Source: Ustulina deusta (taxonomy: Eukaryota; Ascomycota; Sordariomycetes; Xylariales; Xylariaceae). Taken from it: a stretch of DNA of 64,000 nt. The notes below the pieces were generated by a model. That model was given only the letters and a program-made list of their open reading frames with translations, was not told the DNA's origin and did no database searches. Where the stretch lies: NCBI GenBank assembly GCA_023159155.1, contig JAJNNX010000029.1, positions 62,001-126,000 of the forward strand, written 5' to 3'. The position numbers were made by a program, and so were the translations under genes. Of this stretch, positions 12,320 to 21,129 are shown in pieces; within the stretch, counting starts at the first letter, position 1, and the number at the start of each line of letters is the position of its first letter.

Positions 12320-12361
12320 GCTGGGTCGCAATAGGGTGGTTCGCAAGGGGGGGTGTTAGCT
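12320..12361 (-). repeat. Terminal inverted repeat, right end of transposon copy A
   Basis: This is the inverted partner of 6484-6525. It is followed by TA (12362-12363) and, 20 bp later, by the stop codon of the minus-strand transcription-factor gene. Confidence 0.88.
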
Positions 12362-12381
12362 TATAGCGTGTTTGAACTAGC

Positions 12382-14325
12382 TTATGCTAAGGCCTCTTCC
12401 CATAACGCCTTTACCGGAGTCGCGAATGCCTTGTCTGACCAAATAAACTGTTTCATGATTTCATGTAGTTCTGGCCATGACTTGTACAGGTCTTGAAACC
12501 TGGAGGCATTGTTCAAGCGGAGCAGTGCGATGTAATCAGAGCGTACAATTCCCGTTGGGGCAAATCCGCCGCCACTGTATAAGAGCCACAATAGCAAATC
12601 AGGGTGGGAATCCCATACAGGGTCCTCGTTCGCCTGTTGTAGTTCGCGGAGTAGTTGTGATGAAATATGGGACTGCGAAATCTGGAGTCAGAACATTCAT
12701 AGGTCTGGTTAATAAATAATTATGGCGTCGTCTTATACACTTGGGTCAAGACTTCTTCACAGGAGCACAACTAGCAAGATAACAAGAACGCAGGGTCTAT
12801 AGATCACTTACAGGAATTACCGGGGCGCACCTATTCAAGAATATGGAGTCAGTAGTCGCCATTGATGATAAACAATAGCAGGGGTTTCGGGAATTTGCAG
12901 TAGTAATAGGAGTAGAAACCCCTTAGGCAATTTGTGCTCCCGAGACATGTCAAATGGGGGCATAAAAGACTCCAGCGGACTGACCAAACTTTGCAGCCGA
13001 GCATAACCGAGCATAAATATGCCGCAAGGTGGCAGCAGGACATGACTGGGGAGAGATTCGGTAAACCCGCAAGCCTAGACTGGATAGATGCTGAGTGATT
13101 ATTAAAATCTTCCATTAAAAGGACATTGCACCTCTTAGGGGGAATAGCATTTCGATAATATTGCAATGCATGTAAATCTTCAAGCACTTCAATAAACTCT
13201 TCTGTAAGTAAGTGTGAGCGCATCTGGAATCCGGGTGGTAGCCGAAAAATGCTTGGAGAGGACCGATCTCTTTTCCATTGAAGCCCGGGAAACGTAGTGT
13301 GATCAACTATGCGACTAGATCCTGACAAAATTGAGGCATTTAGGTCTTGCCTGTCTGCCAGTGTAAGCAAAGCCAAAGAGTAATGGATCCCTCCTTACCA
13401 AAATATTGCTCGTTTGATCCCGTCGGTTAGGCAAACGCCCTCAGTATCACAGATATTAAGCAGCTGATGCACTGCCCCCAGATGAAGTTGAACCTGGGAC
13501 GTCATCCCAAGACGCGCCTAAACTTCAAATATCAGCCTAACGCAGCTCGAGACATGGGGAAATATGTAACAAGGCTTGCAGACATCTACTCCAGCTAGCA
13601 GCAATATTGCACCAATGGTTGACTCCGAAGTAGCTGCACTTGGGGAACTCATCCGCTCACGAACATAGCTAAAGGTCCGGCCCTTGTACCCGAGATACTC
13701 TCGGTTAGTGCCGCCCCCAGCTACCGCAAATGCTAATGAGTGCATGACGGCACTCATAAGAGCCGGATCAATGAAGCTGGTTTGGAAAACTGTGTGAAAG
13801 CTCTGAAACGTAAAGTGTTCGGCAATGTTGAAGACCGGCTCAAGAGACTGCCGAGCTTCGTCTGAGCAATTCATTGTAAGCTAGCTCGAGGCATTTTCGA
13901 CGATGGGAGCTTACAATCATGGAGTAGCGTCTGCAATCGAGACGAATTCACGGCAAGTGTCTGGAAAGGATCCAGCGTGCCCACAGACAGGGAGAAGGGC
14001 GATGTAACTACGGTTCTAGTGTGCGTTCTCTTTCTCACAAATCTCCCCACCCTATCTTGCGGGGTCATCACGCGAAAATTGTCCCTCGACTCTCGCTGGA
14101 TCTTTCGTTTGTTCTCAAGTGCTTGTTTGACAGCATGCGACCGGGCCAGACGCCTCGTGGCCTGGTCCTTCGGGTCGTCCGGGGCCTGGATCGAGATGAA
14201 CTGAAATCTCTCAACTCACAAGGGTCAGCACCGAGATAATGAAAAAAAATTTCAATAGATCTGTTATATCTACCTGCAGTAACTTCGCTTTCGGCGCCTG
14301 CCAAACTCTGACCCGCCGACAACAT
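12382..14325 (-). CDS. Fungal transcription-factor-domain protein (Fungal_trans_2-like), six exons
   Basis: I join exons 14325-14274, 14214-13915, 13861-13584, 13517-13399, 13350-12981 and 12672-12382 into 470 codons with every phase fitting. The first four introns are 48-66 nt with GT-AG ends. The protein starts MLSAGQSLAG and has a basic stretch near residues 25-50 (QATRRLARSHAVKQALENKR). A DPFQTLAVNSSRLQTLL motif follows, then a long alpha-helical body including LSAVMHSLAFAVAGG-, FWQDLNASIL- and LPNLSPV-like motifs that I recognise from the zinc-finger-less family often called fungal-specific transcription factor or tachykinin-family proteins. No Zn2Cys6 cluster is seen. The last intron (12980-12673, 308 nt, weak GTCCGC donor) is suspicious. 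Read through, the exon stops at 12849 after a 44-residue unrelated tail, so the gene could be damaged there. The stop codon is 20 bp from a transposon end. Confidence 0.65.
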
Positions 14326-15131
14326 TGCGCAGGGCGACTAATGCGAGGACTAGCAGTCAGATTATGCGTATTTTGAAGCCGCTAGGCCTGCTATTATCGA
14401 TGTAGCGTAACAAAAGAGCAAGTCAAATTTACTATCAGCCCTGCCACCGATCTACTCTGTAATGGGACTTATATGTCCCCAACACAAGCTTTTTATGCGA
14501 CCAATGCAAGACTTGTCAGGTGAGAAAGTGGTAAGTGGGAAAATTATATGTGTTTAGAAGCCCCACGAATTATTAATGTAGTAATTTAGCTGATTGAAGG
14601 CGGTCTCTCTAGAGAGAATAGGCGGGTTGTTGGCGGCCAAGACGTGAGTTGATCACATCAGATTCGTCCGCCTCACCCTTGCTTAGAAATCCAAATCCCG
14701 GAGCCGATGGCCTTCCCCTTGTCTAGCGCATAGGCACATGCTTCTATTTGTCCACAGTAGCGTCATGCAGTCAATAACAACCCAAGCCCTTTTTGGAAGT
14801 AACTCGTTCCTCGAATTGGAAGTATCCTTTTTCCTTATTCGGAACTATCTGTTTACCTCAAATGGACGTGTTCTATCTTCTTCTGTGGGATCTTCTTTCC
14901 TCGAGCTTCATAGTTCAATACCTCGCCTGATATGTAAGCTGATACAGTGATTAGACCTTTTGGCCATGGCATATTTTTCATCGAATCACGGGCTCCAGGT
15001 GTATAAAAGCTCCAGGACCCAACGTGTTGAGAAATTCGTCCCAGATATCGAGGCCACAGAAAGACACAACACCAATCCACCTCTTTGAAAACTACGAAAC
15101 TACCTTGCATTGCGTTTAGAAGCCCTTCCTC
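14326..15131. promoter_or_regulatory. Divergent intergenic region between the transcription-factor and OYE genes
   Basis: About 0.8 kb separates the two divergent starts and should hold both promoters. A TATAAAAG box lies at 15002-15009, 123 bp before the OYE start. No other element could be identified with confidence. Confidence 0.5.
15002..15009 (+). promoter_or_regulatory. TATA box upstream of the OYE gene
   Basis: TATAAAAG lies 123 bp before the OYE start codon on the same strand, leaving room for a 5' leader of about 60-90 nt. No competing gene start lies nearby. Confidence 0.5.
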
Positions 15132-16232
15132 ATGGCTGTACCACACCTTTTCAAGCCGTTGAAAATCGGCAATATCGAAGTGAAGCACCGGATTGCAATG
15201 GCTCCACTTACTCGCCTTCGGGCGGATAACGACCGCGTGCCCACGCCGATGATGAAGGAATATTACGGCCAACGAGCCAGTGTCCCTGGAACTCTGATTA
15301 TTTCCGAGGGTACCTTCGTCTCGCCGGCAGGCTCCGGAGGGTTTCCCGGCGCACCTGGGATTTGGAGCAAAGACCAGATCGCCGCCTGGAGAACCATCAC
15401 CGATGAAGTCCACCGCAAAGGCTGCTTCATATTCTGTCAAATTGCCGCGATGGGCCGTTCCGCATCTGCTGGAGTGGCCAAGGAGGAGGGGGTTAGCATC
15501 ACAGGGCCCAGTGCGATTCCCATTGATAAAGACTCCCCAGTCCCGCGCGCCATGACCATCGAAGAGATCAAGCAGATGACTCAGGACTTCGTGACGGCCT
15601 CGGAGAATGCAATCAGCGCCGGGTTCGACGGTGTCGAATGCCACGGCGCAAATGGCTTTCTCATCGATCAATTTATCCAAGACGTCAGTAATAAGCGCGA
15701 CGATGAGTACGGCGGGAGCGTAGAAAATAGGTCTCGTTTTATCAACGACATCTTGAAGGCTCTCGGTAATGCCATCGGTCCAGAACGTGTCGCGTTGCGT
15801 CTCAGTCCGTGGGGTTCATTCCAAGGCATGAGGATGAAGGATCCAATTCCACAGTTTGCAGATATCATCAACAAAGCTGATCAGTTAAATCTGGCATACC
15901 TTCACTTGATTGAAGCGCGCGAGGGCGAAGGCGCCGAGAAGCCGGAAAGCGAGCGGCTAGACTTTGCATACAAACTCTTCAACGGACCTCTCCTCGTCGC
16001 CGGAGGGTATACACCGGCGGAGGCGCAGAAACTTGTCGATGAAGAGTATCCCGACAAGGATATTGTGGTTATATTCGGGAGGTATTTCATTTCAAACCCG
16101 GATTTCGTCTATAGAATTAAGGAGGGCCTCGAGCTTAGTGCGTACGACCGCGATACTTTCTACACTCGCACATCTGTGGGTTACCTGGATTATCCGTTTA
16201 GTGAGAAATATTTGGCGAGCCGGAATGCCTAG
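15132..16232 (+). CDS. Old Yellow Enzyme family NAD(P)H:flavin oxidoreductase
   Basis: An intronless 366-residue protein, the normal length for an FMN-dependent OYE, with a TIM-barrel fold by family. The N-terminal part LFKPLKIGNIEVKHRIAMAPLTR holds the FMN-binding Pro-Leu-Thr region. The substrate/FMN-binding pair is His171 and Asn174 in CHGANG. SVENRSRF (Arg contact to FMN) and the phosphate-binding FGRYFISNPDF near residue 315 are also present. The residue equivalent to the proton-donor Tyr of classical OYEs (Tyr196 in yeast OYE1) is Phe176 here. The ergot-alkaloid enzyme EasA also has Phe there in its isomerase form and Tyr in its reductase form. Substrate cannot be told from sequence, and no pathway genes lie nearby. 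A TATA box at 15002-15009 fits this start. Confidence 0.92.
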   Translation: MAVPHLFKPLKIGNIEVKHRIAMAPLTRLRADNDRVPTPMMKEYYGQRASVPGTLIISEGTFVSPAGSGGFPGAPGIWSKDQIAAWRTITDEVHRKGCFIFCQIAAMGRSASAGVAKEEGVSITGPSAIPIDKDSPVPRAMTIEEIKQMTQDFVTASENAISAGFDGVECHGANGFLIDQFIQDVSNKRDDEYGGSVENRSRFINDILKALGNAIGPERVALRLSPWGSFQGMRMKDPIPQFADIINKADQLNLAYLHLIEAREGEGAEKPESERLDFAYKLFNGPLLVAGGYTPAEAQKLVDEEYPDKDIVVIFGRYFISNPDFVYRIKEGLELSAYDRDTFYTRTSVGYLDYPFSEKYLASRNA

Positions 16233-17704
16233 ATCTTCTCGACTCAAGGTACACGCCTGTCAAATATATTTAGTCATATGTAGATCTTTTTGAATTTCAA
16301 CGTATTTTTACTTGCCAGAAACCATTATGTTATCATGTTCCAGAGGTTTTGTCAACGCACTACATGACAACACAAGATTCTTTGAGAATCTCTATCTCAG
16401 CAGGCGAAACTATATTAGGTCCAGCTCAAAGCATCATCGATGACTATAACTTCATTAATGTGGATCTCCTGCTACCCCCTCAGTTTATTAATAGTTAGCT
16501 TTACCTCGTTCACACAGAGAGTCTTATTAGAAACACGATTAGTGAAAAGGTATCCAGATGGTGTTTAGATACTTGGTAACCCTAACTCCTAAGGACCATT
16601 ATTCCCCGGTCTGTGGTGGTTATTAGATGGTTTCATGTCCTTGATATCTAACCTCCATCATCCTGCCATGTTTACAGAACATCAACTGCGATACTACCAT
16701 GAATAGAGACACAATGATAATGAATGTATCTAGTATTTTAACGCATGACCTCGTAATAAATCGGGCTTTCAACTCGTGCAATACAGCAAAGTGCGACGCA
16801 GCAGCGAGTGATGCGGAAAAAACGGACTATGCTATCTAATGTACATTGTCCTATGCTGTTGGAAGAGCCCACCCACAGACGCGAGTAAAACGAAGAGGCC
16901 CCTAGCCTGAATGCACTGCACTACCTTTCACTCGATTACTTGTGAATTAAACCTAGACAGCCGTTTCAACGTCAATAAGGCTAGCGTGGCGTAGAACCCA
17001 AGCACAAACTATACGATACAGACGCAATGGTTGGTGATATTCATGGCTGCTGAAGAATGGCTCGAATCTGAAGACGATGCAGAACATATGTGGTCAAACC
17101 ACAATCTAACTCGCCGAGTCGTGAGTGGCAAGTCGTTCATCAATATAGAAGAGCATGTGTGGTGTCAGAACCACGTAGGATGCAGATAGCGCAGCTCATA
17201 TACGTCATTGCATATGTGCCAATGAATCTTCAAGTTTTTTTCGCATATTATTTCCTAGCCGCTAATGTCAGTGTGTTTGCATCCATTGCGCCAGGCAGTT
17301 CGTTAGGCCACTAGACAGAATTTGGACGTTTCTTGCTCGCGCTCGTTGGATGTGATCCAGAAGTGGTGTATTTCAAATCCTTCCGTCTTCTTAAAAAGCT
17401 GTGAGGAAGGATATATAATATATTGCTGTCGTTGATGCTTGAATCATCCCATGCTATTTACGATATTTCAACCCGCCCCTACCGTGGACGTCAGAACGCC
17501 GCGGAGGAAAAACCAACGACCCCAACGCCAAACAAACCCAATATCATAAAGTGACTCTCATTCCAGACCCGAAGGCTGCAGCACCTCACAGACTTTCTGT
17601 CTGTGGCTCCCATCGCTCATATTTACTAAATGTGCAAGCTTGTCATCGCCATGTCCCTCGTTCCCGGACGCATCGTGATCGTCGTGATCATCATCTGAGG
17701 CTTT
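16233..17704. other. Intergenic region between convergent OYE and did2 genes
   Basis: This 1.47-kb stretch holds no coding frame I can assign. Short ORFs around 17090-17314 and 17626-17844 look like chance. At about 17279-17353 a 75-nt segment has a tRNA-like acceptor pair (GCATCCA with TGGATGT) but no proper anticodon or T arm. Confidence 0.5.
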
Positions 17705-18571
17705 CTAGGCCCTGAGAGCCCGGAGCCGCTGTTGCAGCGCGTCTTCTTCCTCGGCTGTGGGTTCGTTCGTCTGGGCCGGGGTGGGATCGACCTTGGAGGG
17801 CTGTGCGGAGTTGAGCTCGGTGTTGAGCTGGACGCCGGCGTCATCGGCGAGTTTGCCGAGCAGTTCGTGCACGGCGTCTTCCGACACCTGCTGCGATGTC
17901 GTCTGGGAGATGGCGTCTTGGTATATGCCGTTGTTGACGGCGTACTCTTCGTTCTGTTGCTTGAACTGCTCGAGAGTCAAGAGGGTCTGCATGATGCAAT
18001 GGGTTAGCATTAGCACTTTGCGATCGCTTTCTTCTAGTCAAGATGATATAGACTCGCAGGAATGGGGATAGGATGATAGGACGATGTGATGGTATGATGA
18101 GAGTACGTCGTCGTCCTCATCATAGGAAGAAGACGAAGAAGTGTAGCATACCCGTTCCGGGTTCATATTCCTCTGGGCGGCATTCATGGTGCGCGAAGAC
18201 TGGCCCATCATATGCGTCATGCGGTTCATGCTGTTGTTGGCCTGGATCTGGGCGACGCTCAACTCGGCCATGTCGGCCATCTGGTCCATCTGCTGTGCGA
18301 GGGCCTGCTTCGACAGCAGCATCTTGGCCTTCTGGTAGGCTTTGGCGGTTTCGCCCTTCTTCAGCAGGTCCTGGATCTGCTTCTTCAGGAGTGGATCTTG
18401 CTTGGCGGCTTTCTGGGCTTCGCGACGGGCTTGCTTGGCTTGGAACTGGGAGATGGGCCGGTCAGTGTGAGTCACCGGGCCTGGGTTCATTTACGAATCG
18501 TAGGGGAGCGGAACACGTACGCGGGCTTGAAATTCGACTTGCATGTCGCGGGCGAGCTGTCTGTTCGACAT
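17705..18571 (-). CDS. did2: ESCRT-III protein Did2/CHMP1 (Vps46)
   Basis: Three exons (18571-18521, 18445-18152, 17986-17705) give 208 residues, the family length. The introns of 75 and 165 nt have GTACGT...CCCAG and GTATGC...GCAG ends, and the second has a CTAAC branch site. The protein starts MSNRQLARDMQ, then has a long basic helix (KQARREAQKAAKQ through LLKKGETAKAYQKAKMLL) as in the ESCRT-III core, and ends in EEEDALQQRLRALRA. That ending is a textbook MIT-interacting motif (MIM1) very like the end of yeast Did2. The known role is regulating Vps4 disassembly of ESCRT-III on endosomes during multivesicular body sorting. ATGs inside both introns give false starts; the start at 18571 is the one that keeps the conserved N-terminal helix. 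The subtype is assigned mainly from the C-terminal motif. Confidence 0.9.
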
Positions 18572-19629
18572 GGCGAAAAGAGGCGGACTTGTGGCGAGAT
18601 CGGGTATGGTGTTGGGAGGGGTCGTTGGGATGCTGGTGTGTGGAAGGGTCCGTGTGTTGCTGCAGCGCTAGAAAGTTGCGATGGCAGGATATGGGCTGTT
18701 GAGGTCGTCGGTTATCGTAGGGGTTGTCGTTGCGAAGATGGGGTTCATCAAGAAACGAGATCAGTTGTCGATGCGAGGCTGTAGTGTGGTAGGGATAGGT
18801 GCTGTACAGTGTGTCTCGCGATTGGAGGGGAAGACCCTCAGTCCACTAAATGACGCAACATGCCGCTGTCCTTATGACCCTACCGAGTAAGGTACTACCT
18901 ATCTGCCGTAGAGACAATGCGTAGAGTCTCCACCCGCGCACTGGGGTTCCCCACCGAAACTCAACAACTTAATAGACCTATAATAAGATCAATACAATAG
19001 CTATGAATGTAAAGGTTAAATTTTATGGCCCGAGGTTTTCTGCATTACGAGTATGAAAACAGAAAAGCTCACGTTATGTTTGGAAGGAATGATGAACGAA
19101 TGACAGCAGACGATCAAGGCAAAAAGCACGTCGAATCGGGTTAGTTTCTCCGAAACAGGCTACCTAGAATCGACCTAGCCACTGAAGCCGGCTATACACA
19201 CCTGAACGGCTGGACGAACAAGCAGTCGGGGCGGGGAGGGAGAGAAAAGGGGGAGGGGGGGGCCTGCAGTTGCAGTACCGTAGTAGGTCTGTATGGCTAG
19301 GCCTATACGTTGTTACAATATCCTATAGATATTAATAGAACACGAATTTTACCCTCTACTAGTATATACCATCGCTTATATCTAACACATTCTACTGAAG
19401 ATATATCCAAGGTGCGGTAGATTCATCAGCAAACCTATCTGCCCCTGGTTTATCCACATTTAGGGAGGCATCAAGATAACGAAACTCAGCACCTATCTAA
19501 GTAATTACTTATATGCTAAGAACATCCTTCGCTTTTAGATGAACTTGGTAATGAAATATCGTGGGTTGATTCCACTGACATACTCACCCCGACCGCCAGT
19601 TCACGTCATGTTTGAAAGCTTGACACAGA
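18572..19629. other. Intergenic region upstream of did2
   Basis: About 1.06 kb containing the did2 promoter. The part near 19220-19265 is purine-rich (a G/A run ending in GGGGGG). I see no coding frame or RNA gene. Confidence 0.5.
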
Positions 19630-19944
19630 CTAGTAGAACGGCTTGAGCTGCTCCTCACTCCAGTCCCAGAACTTCTGTGTCGACCCATTTCCACCTTCGC
19701 TCTCTAGCTTGGTCGCTGCCTCTAGGTCGCTGCGCATAGGATAGAAGCGCCCGAAGGGTGCGACGAAACTCCCGGATTTGTCCAAAGAAAGATCGAGGGA
19801 GAGACCAGCCCAAAGCTGAGTGTAAGCCCCATTCACGGCCGGATAGTTCACTGGATAAGTCAACAGTTTGATAGCGGGCCTCTGGTCCCGGAAAACGTTG
19901 GTTCGGAGATTCCCTGGGATTACCGCGAGAATAATTATATGCTC
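19630..19944 (-). pseudogene. C-terminal fragment of a short-chain dehydrogenase/reductase
   Basis: An open frame of 105 codons reads VIPGNLRTNVF, then NYPAVNGAYTQLWAGLS, then FVAPFGRFYP, and ends KFWDWSEEQLKPFY before the stop at 19630. This is the recognisable end of fungal light-induced/retinol-dehydrogenase-like SDRs (PGNLRT segment, substrate-loop and C-terminal WSEEQ helix). The Rossmann GxxxGxG, the YxxxK catalytic pair and everything upstream are absent, so it cannot be an enzyme. At its 5' side it abuts, almost to the base, an unrelated NACHT-like fragment, which implies a deletion or rearrangement joint near 19944. Confidence 0.75.
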
Positions 19945-20670
19945 GGATAAGGCCTGGCGATTTCAACAACATAGGTCCCGTTGCCGAGCGTGCTAGGGCG
20001 TTGTCTCCGGCGATTCATATGATGACAATGATCAAGCCTATCTAGTAGCCCCGTCGGATATCTTGATAATCTTTTGGTGATGCCCTGTGCCGAAAGCTGA
20101 CTTGTGATGCTTGGAGACAATGAATCGTCCGAGTTTTGTGGATCGGGATGTTGAACATCGCAATATCGATACACAATACTGACCGGCAAATCGGCAACCC
20201 CGGAACGGGTGGACAGATCATCGATCACGGCCGATGCAATGTCAGTCTTCCCGACTCCACGATCTCCCAGAGCGAAGATTGTTTTCTGCATCCCCCGAAG
20301 CCAGTTTTGGGATAGGTCTGAGTTGAGGAACTATTCACAGGTGTCCGGATATCTTGGACCGGAAGTGTTCCATCTGCCGAGCATGGCGGTTGCTGGGTAC
20401 GAACCAGAGTAGAAAGTCTTGGACATCAGCTTTTTCATCGGGCCGCATTTTGCGTACTATTACCAAAAGTTGTCCATAGCAGCTTATAATTCCGAGAAAC
20501 CCAAATCTCGAGTCCGGAATACCCTCTAAGGTGTCAAGGATAAGGCATATGGGAACCCAAAGGAACGACTGCAAAGGTTGCATCGCTTTGGCCGTATCCA
20601 GGACCTCTATCCGCCCCCACGGCGGAGCCCTGCACGTAGTGGTTGCCGAGGGGCAAAGGTCGCGCACCAT
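19945..20670 (-). pseudogene. NACHT/STAND (NLR-like) protein fragment
   Basis: Two minus-strand pieces, 20670-20335 and 20324-19945, fit successive parts of a fungal NLR-like protein. The downstream piece carries a Walker A P-loop (FALGDRGVGKTDIAS) preceded by SQNWLRGMQK. A VYRYCDVQHPDPQN segment then corresponds to the hydrophobic-YFFCD strand of NACHT domains. Two in-frame stops (TGA at about 20335-20337 and TAG near 20331) separate the pieces, with only about 10 nt between them and no usable intron. The Walker B region, sensor motifs and repeat domain are missing. Family level is NACHT/STAND; any partner domain cannot be told. It lies next to, and points away from, an intact HET-domain gene. 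Confidence 0.6.
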
Positions 20671-21129
20671 AGGTCCCTGTAAGGCTTCCGTATTTAATTT
20701 AACAAGAATTTTCTAGAGTACTGTAGGTCCTACTCTTTGGAGGCTGAGGCCGGAATACTATGGCCTGTTTATACCCGAATCGCCTGACTTCGCCTTGTCC
20801 TTAAGACAAGTGGGTAAACTTCCTCCTGATACATAAGCCCAATACGATACCATTAATTGGCTCGGCAGTGCCTACATAGATCATAGGCCAGAGGTATCAA
20901 AGGAGCCACCCCATAGGCTCACTTGGATCCTTAAGTTCTTGGCATTGAGTTGGGTCCTCAAACCTGGGGTTTGGTCATAACCTAGTAACTTAGGATCGCA
21001 TCCCCATCTCACGTCCATCATATCGGGAGCCCCCTACTTGATAGCGGCCGACCTATAGGTACACGCCTCCAGGAAGAGGTTGCTTCTGGCGCTAGGTCGA
21101 TCCGTAACTGTGAATAAGCTGCGCATGCG
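20671..21129. other. Intergenic region upstream of the HET gene
   Basis: This 0.46-kb stretch should hold the HET gene promoter. No clear TATA box or other element is seen. Confidence 0.4.

Larger units (their letters stand above)
6484..12361 (-). mobile_element. Fot1/Pogo-like (Tc1/mariner) DNA transposon, copy A, with nested LTR element
   Basis: The element has 42-bp terminal inverted repeats starting AGCTAACACCCCCCCTTGC and is bounded by TA dinucleotides (6482-6483 and 12362-12363), as for Tc1/mariner insertion. Taking out the nested LTR element (7151-11176 plus one target repeat) leaves about 1.84 kb, the usual size of Fot1/Pot2 relatives. The same sequence occurs at 36053-37282 plus 55589-56195, so this is a repeated family. 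The interior is AT-rich with many stops. Weak minus-strand similarity to a Pogo-type transposase C-terminus (SKAF-like followed by a Lys/Leu-rich helix) lies around 6750-6900. No intact transposase remains. The terminal 40-70 bp kept their G/C content while the interior did not. Confidence 0.8.

Noticed and set aside
12849..13376. Treating the 175-codon minus-strand ORF as a separate gene
   Set aside because: Its body continues the neighbouring exons of the transcription-factor gene, and its last 44 codons are likely read-through into an intron.
14853..15680. 275-codon minus-strand ORF opposite the OYE gene
   Set aside because: It overlaps the strongly conserved OYE coding region and has no recognisable motif; it is a shadow frame.
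17279..17353. tRNA-like 75-nt segment with a 7-bp acceptor pair (GCATCCA/TGGATGT) downstream of the OYE gene
   Set aside because: No B-box GGTTCGA, no T-stem and no anticodon stem can be formed, so it is at best a dead tRNA and may be chance.
18038..18702. Plus-strand ORFs of 190-209 codons over did2, and the ATG at 18490 as an alternative did2 start
   Set aside because: The plus frames are antisense shadows. The 18490 ATG lies within the first intron of did2, whose true start at 18571 restores the conserved N-terminal helix.
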